This document shows, piece after piece, positions 56,165 to 64,000 of a stretch of DNA of 64,000 nucleotides. Origin of the DNA: Gnetum montanum (Eukaryota; Streptophyta; Gnetopsida; Gnetales; Gnetaceae); contig MNCI01036755.1 in the NCBI GenBank assembly GCA_015680685.1, positions 317,759 through 381,758 on the forward strand, given 5' to 3'. Both the position numbers and the translations under genes were made by a program. Numbering within the stretch: position 1 is the first letter of the stretch; every line of letters begins with the position of its first letter. The notes beneath the pieces were generated by a model that had not been told where the DNA came from, made no database searches, and worked only from the letters and a program-made list of their open reading frames with translations.

Positions 56165-56341
56165 ATTTTATAGTCGCAGCGGACTGTTGTGGGTTGGTTT
56201 TATATCATAACTCGTTGGACATTTCCATTTTAGCGTCATAGCAAATGGTACATTGCTAGTTTATAGTCTTGGTGGACTATNACGAACAAAACTGTGGCAG
56301 TTTAATGTCGTACCAGATGGGTGCTAGTTTATTGTCATTGC
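56165..56341 (+). repeat. Hairpin-motif array in Tat-4, about 6-7 copies, cut by an assembly gap
   Basis: Copies include TTTATAGTCGCAGCGGACT (56168), TAGTTTATAGTCTTGGTGGA (56258) and AGTTTAATGTCGTACCAGAT (56299). Stem AGTC/GACT is clear in two. The array runs into 152 Ns (56342-56493). Confidence 0.8.
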
Positions 56342-56493
56342 NNNNNNNNNNNNNNNNNNNNNNNNNNNNNNNNNNNNNNNNNNNNNNNNNNNNNNNNNNN
56401 NNNNNNNNNNNNNNNNNNNNNNNNNNNNNNNNNNNNNNNNNNNNNNNNNNNNNNNNNNNNNNNNNNNNNNNNNNNNNNNNNNNNNNNNNNNNN
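56342..56493. other. Assembly gap (152 N)
   Basis: Lies between the hairpin array and the end of the protease reading frame of Tat-4, exactly where a repeat array would collapse in assembly. Confidence 0.95.
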
Positions 56494-57095
56494 TCAAGAG
56501 GCTCCTCTTTCGAGACCTGTGACATGTCTATGTTGTGGTCATCTTGAAAGGGAGTGTTGTCACCATGTATAATGACTTGTCCACCTTCATATGGAAGGCG
56601 GATTTCTTGATGTATCGGTGAGGAAACGGCTCATTGTTGTGCTAGCCAAGGTCTGCCAAGAATCATGTTGAAACTGGGCATCTCTTCTATGACAGTGAAC
56701 TCCGCACTAGTGGGGAATTGTTCACCTGCCACGAAGGCTAGGTTAATCATGCCCTTGACTATGACACGTGATCCGTTGAAGGATTTTAGACAAGTGGTTT
56801 CTATTGGCATGATCTCGTCTGCCATACCTAGTTTGTCAATGACTGAGTATAGAACTACGTTTGTTGCCACGCCATCAGCAACGTGCACTCTGCAAATGGT
56901 ACATTGCCCAACACATATGCTAATCGACAATGGATATGTTGTGACCTCCCCTCGTTTAAGGTTAACTTTAATTGCATCATCAGGGAAAGCTAAGGTGTTT
57001 GAACCCAATCCTTGTGGTGTGTGTTGTAAAATCAATGTACGAATGGATTCCATGTTAGCAGGGATGTCCTCGGTAACAAGAATGTATGCTAGCAT
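56494..57095 (-). pseudogene. Tat-4 aspartic protease region
   Basis: Frame with LAYILVTEDIPANMESIRTL, FPDDAIKVNLKRGEVTTYPL, then VHVADGVATNVVLYSV, where the first Asp of the D-D-G motif is Ala, so the catalytic residue is lost. It then has IEEMPSFNMILGRPWLAQ and the IHQEIRLPYEGG segment near 56590-56620. A frameshift between about 57130 and 57345 separates it from gag. Confidence 0.87.
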
Positions 57096-57344
57096 TTATG
57101 CTAAGGCTTCGCGATGGGCCGATGATGTATGACCAGGTCATACAAGCTCATGGTTGTGTTCTTTTGTTTGAGCATTTGTTTCACCTAGGCCAGTGTAGCT
57201 ACAAAGTCTGTGTTATTTGCCATTGTGTTGGTTACCTCTGTATGGGTCGAGGGCTTGGGCTTGGTTTGTTTGGGATTAGGGGCAGGGCCCCCAGTGTTCA
57301 GTTGCTTTGTGCTAGGTGTGGCCTTTACTTCGGCTCTGGATGTT

Positions 57345-59695
57345 ATTCATTGTTCGTTTATCCTCTTCTGCTGCCATTTAGTAGGCTTACCCGTGTTGTT
57401 GGCAATGTTGACTCTTGAGGGAGAAGAGGTTGAGACATTGCCTATGGTTGGGCTCTGGGTAGGTGAGGGGCCATTGCATGATGGCACCTTTATGACAAAT
57501 GGTATTTTGGGAGGAGTCGTTGGTGTTTGACTCGCTTGTTGTGGCACCTTGATGACGAAAGGTTTCTTTATGGTTGTGGTCTATGCATCATGCCAGTTTA
57601 ACATCTTAGCGGATGGCTGTGGTGGTACTTTGACCACAAAGGGTGTCTTCGATGCTCAGGATTGCATTGAATCTTGCCAGTTTAACGTCTTAGCGAACGT
57701 GTGAGGTGGTGCTACTTTGATAACAAAATGTGTTGTCGGTGCTCTAGGTGGCACCTTGATGATGATGGGAGGCCCCTTGCTTGTGGAGGTGGATGGGATT
57801 GTTGCCTTGTTGGGAGGCACATGGATCACCAAAGATTGGCGCACAGGTTTAGGCTTACTATCTATGCCAATGGAGTTTATGACATAGGAGGCATTGTCTG
57901 TGTTGGGTTGATTTAGGATGTTGACGTTGAGTTGGCCCCGTTCTATCATTGTCTAAAGATCATCCTATAATGCACGACAGGTGTCGGTGTTGTGACCGAA
58001 CATCTGGTGGTAGTGACAGAATTGATCTAATTTGAAGTGTCATGGAACCGGGGGCTCATTTGGTGCTACTAAGGTGGGGTTCCTCAGTAGCTCACAGTAC
58101 CTGTCATGTTGGCAGCGAGCATTCTCTGTTACATGTTTGTATTGGATTTTCTCAGCTTTAAGGAGTTGCTCTAGTAGTTCAAAAGGTCACATAGGTAGCG
58201 GTGTGTACTTAGAGTGATCCTTGCGCTGGAAGTTGGGCCTTGGGGTGGCCCCTGTCATTGCAGGTGGGTTGGTACTAGTGTTTGTTGTTTTTGTGCTTGC
58301 AGCTATAGTTTCCATTGTTTTCTATTATTTGGCAACATGTTGGTTCTTGTAAGCCACATAGGCAGGATCATTGCTGGCTTGTGTAGCTTGTTCTATGTTC
58401 TTGATCTACGTGAAAGCTTGGCTCAACATTTGAGTACTTAGGTAGTACAGTTTTGACTTAACGAAGTCATTCACGACTCCCTTCAAAATTGTAAGAAAAT
58501 ACATTTCAGGGATGGGCTCATGAAGTTTGTTAAGCGCTGCACTCCATCTTTGGATGAACTTCTACATAGGCTCAAGTGGTGCTTGTTTCACCTGTATCAT
58601 AGTGTCTAGTGTTGCTTCAGGCTTCAAGTTGTACATAAACCTGGTAACGAACTAGTGTAATAGATCCTCCAAAGAGGATATGGAGTTACGAGGTAAGGCT
58701 TGGTACCAGTCTAAGGCTACACCCGTTAAGGACATAGCGAACACACGCAAGATTGCGTGGGGCCAAGCTTGAAGCAATAGAGTTTCTGATTGAAACATGA
58801 ATAAGTGAGCATCTGGGTCTCCCTTCCCATTGTACTTGGTTAACTATGGGAGTGTGATTCCCTTGGGTAAAGCTAATGGTGGCACTGAAAAGCTAATTGG
58901 ATCATCTTGGTAGAAGTCTAGTACTTTAACTACTTCAATGTTGGCGGTTTTAAGGTGCTTTACCTCGTTAGCTAACACTTGCATCCATTGTTTTTCTTCT
59001 GCCCACTCTTGAGTGGTAGGCAAATTAGTTGGTTGGAGAGATTGTTGGGCTTTCATTTATTGCTATGGAGCAACGTTCAGAGTTGTGGTTGTAGGGTGTG
59101 GCACGTTGAAGTGAGTGGGTTGTTGAACAAGGGGTATGATTCCTTGTCTAGCCACTAACTGTGGGGTGACACCCTATATGTGTGGGGCCGATGTAATGAA
59201 AGTGGTCCCATGTGTTTGCACTAGTGACATGTACTGGGTGGACGTGGATGTGGGTAATCCATGTTGGGATACCAGTGGTTGTGTGCTCGTTGGCACATGA
59301 TGATGAATTATCTGTCCCACATGTGAGTGGAACGATGGATTAACATGGGCACACGGACTGAGGGTGTGGTATGAATCCTCAGGTTCAGATTGTTCCTCGA
59401 AGTCATCTACATCATGTTGATTATGGGGCTTCTCAGTGGGTTGCTGTGGGTTTCGGCTCCTTGCCAGAAGGAGCTGAGAGATGAGTCAGTGGTGAGGCTC
59501 AGAAAGGGGGATGATGTCATATATAGAGGGGACGAATTCATGACCTCCCATGTATATGCACTCAAAGTTTCATTTTGCCTCCTATTCTGTGGTGTCAAGA
59601 GGAAGCTTGGCCTAAATCTTCACACAGATAAATTTGTATTGTACTTGTGTGAGGATTACGAAGGTGCATGCATTAGAGGTCTGAGATGACTCCAT
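57345..59695 (-). pseudogene. Tat-4 gag polyprotein with proline-rich linker
   Basis: ATG at 59695 (MESSQTSNACTFVILTQVQY). One frame continues to the linker with many stops: FICVKI, DSYHTLSPCAHVNP, KVLDFYQDDPISFSVPPLAL, the gag core (LTGVALDWYQALPRNSIS, VKSKLYYLSTQMLSQAF), FKLDQFCHYHQMFGHNTDTC, then PFVIKVPP-type repeats. Two hairpin-motif copies (57590-57615, 57673-57697) lie within the linker and are translated as KMLNWHD and KTLNWQD, in frame. They alternate with the VKVPP peptides. Confidence 0.87.
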
Positions 59696-60787
59696 GGTGA
59701 TGTGTGATAGGGCAGCGTATGGGCTGGCTAACAAGTGTTAAGTGTGTTTTGAGCTAAGTGTGCAATGTAACTAGACTGTAATGTGTGCAGCGTGACTAAC
59801 TATCCATGAAAACTATCAGCATGTGATAGCTAAGTATAAAGTTCTCCTAAGTGTCCAGCGTGTCAAGCTGGTAGCGTGTGAACACTGAAAATTTTTCTAA
59901 GTGTCCAACGTGTGAACACTGAAAAATTTTCTAAGTATTGTCAATGTGTACAACATAAACAGGAGAAAAATTTTCTAAGTGTTGTCAATGTACACAGTGT
60001 AAATGGGTGAACATTTGGCTAAGTGTGAAATTATGAATAGCATACTCAGCATATAACCCTATATGCTCAGCGTGTGAGGGTTAGACACAGCATGTGAGGG
60101 TTATACATAGCATGTGAACACTAGTCACAGCATACAAACCACTCTCACAATGTACAGGCACCGTTGTCAGCATACAGGAACTGGTCACAGCATGTGAACT
60201 GGGTTCATAGCATACAGACTACAACAGTCAGTGTGCAGACAGAGTGGTCAGCGTGCTGAAAATGGTGGCAGCATGTAGATAGGGTCTACAGCATGTAGGA
60301 AAACAAGGAAGCATGTAGATAGGGTCTACAGCATGCAGGAAAACAAGGTAGCATGTAGACAGGGTCTACAACGTGCTTGAAAATAAGGTAGCATGTAGAT
60401 AGGGTCTACAACGTGTAGGAAAACAAGGCAACATGTAGACAGGGTCTACAGCATGCAGAGTAAGTGATCAGCATATACCAAGGGTGCAGTACAATGTGCA
60501 ACCTTATAGGTAAGAAAAACTAAGTGTTTTAAGATAAAAATGAAAGAATAAGGCAACGTATATCCCAGAAAAATGAAAATTTTGCAAAGGGAAAGGCTAA
60601 GTCACAGCGTGTACCTGGTACAGCGTGCAGATCTAGCTAAAGAAAACTCAGATCTAGAGCTGATGAAGGTAGATCTGATGGAGCCAAGAGTAGATCTGGG
60701 ACTGTGAGGAGCAGATCTACATGGTGGTGTAGCAGATCTGAAGAGATTGGGCCTGGATCAAAGTAGATCTGAGAAATGATGAAGAAG
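59696..60787 (-). repeat. Tat-4 leader with CAGCATGT-type repeats
   Basis: From about 59860 to 60480 short words such as CAGCATGTGAAC and CAGCATACAGG recur. A regular block at 60271-60468 is listed separately. Near 60640-60780 several AGATCT sites recur (GTAGATCTG). No reading frame; this is the untranslated leader. Confidence 0.7.
60271..60468. repeat. Five-copy tandem repeat, period exactly 40 bp, with an internal hairpin
   Basis: Units start at 60271, 60311, 60351, 60391 and 60431. Each has GTAGACAGGGTCTAC or the one-base variant GTAGATAGGGTCTAC; GTAGAC and GTCTAC are reverse complements separated by three bases. Confidence 0.9.
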
Positions 60788-60806
60788 GGCCCTTCTTCTA
60801 GCACCA
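60788..60806 (-). other. Tat-4 primer-binding site
   Basis: Minus strand TGGTGCTAGAAGAAGGGCC, five bases inside the 5' LTR. Confidence 0.75.
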
Positions 60807-60811
60807 GAAAC

Positions 60812-62883
60812 TATACCGTCTAAAATCGTCAGTGCCAAGCTGGAATGTTACAAGCATCAAAAGATTCACAGACAAGCACAGTAGACCCTACCCCTGCCTG
60901 AGGGCGAGCTGAAAATGGATGAAGGTAGAGTGCCTTGGATGGTCTGCACACGTATCAAACAAGGACTTCCCCAAGGTTTTCTGCTACAACACGTTGGGTT
61001 ATACGTAAACTGCAACTAAATGTAAACTAGTATGAAGCATACAAAAAATGTAAACATGCATAATCATAGAAAATGATGTAAACTATAACGAAATTTGGCC
61101 AAATGTATCAAATGTATTGGAAAAGAGTGTGTACAAAGAATCGGTCTATACGGAGTTGTGGATCTACACAAGGCAGACGTAGAGCCCCGGTGGATGCAGA
61201 TTGGTGATGACAACTACTAGGAATTTCTACAGGCACAGCATGAAGGTTGTATGCTTAGTGTGCAGGTAGAAGTCCAGCATGCAGGGTGGATGTTCTAGAT
61301 GCTCAAAGTGTGGATTGCCCAAATGTTTGCCAAGGTTTTTTTTTCGAACCCTGATCTGGTCAAAAATCTAGGTTTTTGTACAAGTTTGGGCGTTAAATTC
61401 GGATCTGAGATGGGATGATTGGCTATGGGATGATTGGCTATGGGATGCTGGAATTTTGGATTGGGTGACATGTGGAGCATCAACTAGGTGCAAAATAATG
61501 AAGCTTTACAAGTGTGTAGCATGCCAGTGTGTACACGTTGGGTGTATATGCCCCACACACTGGATAGCGTGTGGGCAAGCATGAAGAATTTTTGACCAAA
61601 TTTTGACCTATGAAGCTAGTTTTGCACATGAATCTAGATGTCTAATGTCCTGAGGATGCTGCCTATCGATTTTTGGCTCATTTGACCTTGATTTGACAGG
61701 GTTTTAGGAGGCTCCAAAAGCGTACATGCTGGGCATACACACTGAGCATGCAAGCTAGTGTGTGGGCATGAAAACTATAGTTTTGGAGCCTAATCTTGTA
61801 CACTGGAGTTGGATCCTTGTTGCCTAAGTGTTGATGGTTCTCTAGAGCATTCGAGGGCTCATTTTGGCTTCATTTTGACTGAGTTTTGGGCATGTTTCTA
61901 GTGTGCACGCTGTGCAGCACCCCAGGCATGCACTCTGGGCATGCAGGGCCAAAAATGACCCTTATGATGCCAAAAATTGATTTTTTTGGAGCCTGTGGGC
62001 TTGTAGATTTATTGAACATGCCTTGAGGACTGACTCCATGTCAAAATCTTGACTAAAATTCCCAATCAACCTTGTTCAAAGTGGTGCATGATGGGCTGCA
62101 TGCTAGGCATGTAGGCCAACATACAGGCATGAAACTTCCACTTTTCAAGGTCAAAACTTGATTTTTTGGAGCCTAGGATGCTTCTTGATGCTTTCCCACC
62201 TCTAGGAGTTGATTTCCTATGAAAATCATGCTCTGAGTGCCTGTTTTGATTTGTCTATGATGGTACATGCTGGGCGTGCATGCTGGGAGTGTAGGCCAGC
62301 GTGTAGGCATGAAAACCCATCATTTGGATCCCAACATTTACTTTTTAGGTACCTGAGAGCTGCTAGGGACCTTGGGGAAGGTCCTAGGGGATCTAGACGC
62401 TCAATTTTGGCATGTTTTGGCTCATTTTTGGGGCTCAAAAGTTGCTGTACGCTAGGCGTGCATGTTGGCGTGCAGGAATGAAAACCCATCATTTGGAGCC
62501 CAAAATTTGATTTTTAGGTGCCTAAGAGCTACTAGGGACCTTGGGGAAGGTCTTGGGGGTCTAAATGCTCAATTATGGCATGTTTTGGCTCATTTTTAGG
62601 GCTTAACAGTTGCTATATGCTAGGCTGTACGCTTGCCAGCGTACACCGAGGTGTGCCCAAATTATACTTGGTCAAAACCAAGTATTTTGAACCAAAAACT
62701 TGAAATTCCTGATTTTGGATGCTGATCTGGTCACCTGTGGGTCTCAGGGAACTCTTTCTTGTTAAATTATGCTCCATTTGATGCTATTTTTGAGGTTCAC
62801 AAATTTCGGTCATGCTGGGAAGCATCATGACTTAGCTTGATTTTTGTCTGAAAGTGTTGGGTCCAAATTTTTGTGGTGTTTCA
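60812..62883 (-). repeat. Tat-4 5' LTR
   Basis: 2072 bp, partner of 49430-51537. On the plus strand it starts TATACC where the other LTR has TGTACC, a G to A change in the terminal dinucleotide. It ends GGTGTTTCA. Confidence 0.92.
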
Positions 62884-63480
62884 ATATCCTACACTAGTAA
62901 GGAGGGGAAGAGATATAACTAATTAACTAATATAATTTAACTATTCGTTAACTAAGCTCTAATTACTCCTAACACTAGTATCCGTTCCCACTTGTCGTAC
63001 ACATCCTAAACTAGTGCAATGCTACTGGGATTACTGAACACTAATCATTATTGGGTTACCAAGTGCTACACGCATGCTCGAAGAGGTCATACTAAGTGTA
63101 TTTAACTAAGAGAGTTGTAGGGTGAGAAAAATCATTAATCAACTAGGAAAGCATTAAATAATAATTAACACTAATTAATCTATTCTGAATGCTGCAAGGT
63201 TTATCATAAAGTTTGTCTTTATTACTATACACAAAGTGTGCTCAGGTACACAATGCTTGAATAAAGATCCATTCACTCTATGACTCCTACTACGGGCACC
63301 TAGAAATAATTTTAACTCTAGAGAGAGAAAATGGCAAGAGTTTGGCTAAGGAACTAACTGTCTAAAGTGGAAACCAAGGGCTCTGCCTCTTATTTATAAG
63401 CAAGGAGGCAAGCCGTGATATTGAGTATTCGACATCGGATGGTTGATCTGATATCGCGGACATGATATTACGATTTATCA
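62884..63480 (-). repeat. Gyp-F2 3' LTR, right piece
   Basis: Begins with the second ATATC of the Tat-4 target-site duplication and ends GATTTATCA, followed by TACCCCCATGACTGAATG, matching the LTR/polypurine junction of Gyp-F1 at 11658. GATATYGCG-type words recur at 63416-63476. Confidence 0.85.
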
Positions 63481-64000
63481 TACCCCCATGACTGAATGAA
63501 AACTCATCCTCAAGTTCCTTACAAAATATTGGGAAGGTATGGGATTATTGACTGAATAACCATTAATGGTGGAATGAGTTGATAGACTCAACGTGCCCAG
63601 TGAACAGATCAACAATACAATACATGANCTGACAGACTCAACGTGCCCAGTGAACAGATCAACAATACAATACATGACAGCATTAGTGTTCATGACTATA
63701 AAAGTGAACATTGTACATAAATGACATCTATCCTTATTTGGTAGCTAGAAGAGAAGGAGAGAGAGAAAGAAGAAGATGTGTTGCTGCCAATGCCAAGATT
63801 GCACCTTCCGTTATTTGTTTATAGCCACGCCACCAATCTTGCTCCTTTCATAAATGTTCCTATTTCGGTCCATCCTGAGTGCTTCCTCCAAGCCCAGTCC
63901 ATTGTTGTATGATTGTCATCTACACACATAACACATTCACAAATGAGCGAGTGTAGATAAATCACAATGCAATTGATACCTTGCCTTGATGTAAAGTGCA
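63481..64000 (-). mobile_element. Gyp-F2 interior, 3' end (polypurine tract and non-coding)
   Basis: The minus strand has a purine tract (CATGGGGGTA) next to the LTR, then sequence shared with Gyp-F1 (GGTATGGGATTATT). A 49-bp exact duplication surrounds an N at 63628, another likely assembly join. The element continues past the window; no protein is visible in this part. Confidence 0.75.

Larger units (their letters stand above)
49430..62883 (-). mobile_element. Tat-4: Tat-like LTR retrotransposon, gag-protease only, carrying plant gene fragments
   Basis: LTRs at 49430-51537 and 60812-62883 with ATATC on both outer sides. On the minus strand: primer site, repeat leader, gag, protease, assembly gap, hairpin array, non-coding tail, a 3.4-kb foreign block (about 51851-55290), then the last part of the tail and the polypurine tract. 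There is no RT, integrase or antisense gene. It is therefore non-autonomous, like Tat-1, but with longer LTRs and captured sequences. Confidence 0.93.

Noticed and set aside
1-64000. tRNA, rRNA or snRNA genes
   Set aside because: No cloverleaf or rRNA core sequence was noticed, but I could not run a covariance search, so short RNA genes cannot be fully excluded.

Overview
The window is nuclear DNA of a land plant, almost all of it nested LTR retrotransposons. Reverse transcriptase, integrase and dual RNase H sequences of the plant Ty3/gypsy Tat type, plant gene fragments and heavy nesting point to a large, repeat-rich genome. The species cannot be named; a gymnosperm-like genome is only a guess. 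No intact host gene, rRNA, tRNA or CRISPR was found. Every large reading frame belongs to a retrotransposon or a captured fragment, and all are broken by stop codons or frameshifts.

Layout. 1-1480: unassigned, probably the 3' end of a Copia-like element; its LTR-like sequence starts near 1481. 2700-3220: relic of a gag/protease reading frame, into which element Tat-1 (3221-10681, minus, TSD GTAGG) inserted. 10855-49214: a different gypsy-like element, Gyp-F1 (minus), with LTRs at both ends, a decayed gag and an extra coiled-coil ORF. Inside that ORF sits Tat-2 (13914-43633, plus, TSD ATGAG). Inside Tat-2 sits Tat-3 (23032-35692, minus, TSD CGCGC decayed to TGCAC). The 5' LTR of Gyp-F1 is cut by a second family member, Gyp-F2 (from 49215, minus, continuing past the window). 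The LTR of Gyp-F2 is split by Tat-4 (49430-62883, minus, TSD ATATC).

How the parts work together. Tat-2 is the most complete: LTR, primer-binding site, gag, protease, then a separate gene on the OPPOSITE strand with its own small GT-AG introns, then RT, RNase H, a second (archaeal-type) RNase H, integrase, polypurine tract and LTR. Tat-3 carries the same antisense gene but has lost RT, the first RNase H and the 5' half of the antisense gene. Tat-1 and Tat-4 keep only gag and protease. All four share the same primer-binding site, the same unusual protease motif, and arrays of a short hairpin motif at the borders between coding modules. Tat-4 also carries plant gene fragments (a receptor-like kinase and a saccharopine dehydrogenase-like oxidoreductase) in a 3.4-kb block absent from Tat-2.

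The strongest candidates for something undescribed are (1) the conserved, spliced antisense gene between protease and RT, and (2) the hairpin arrays, whose stems change in a paired way while the loop and the AGTTTA lead-in stay similar. All alignments were done by eye, so boundaries are exact where terminal TG..CA and a TSD are visible and approximate elsewhere. Several single Ns are flanked by exact duplications and look like assembly joins.
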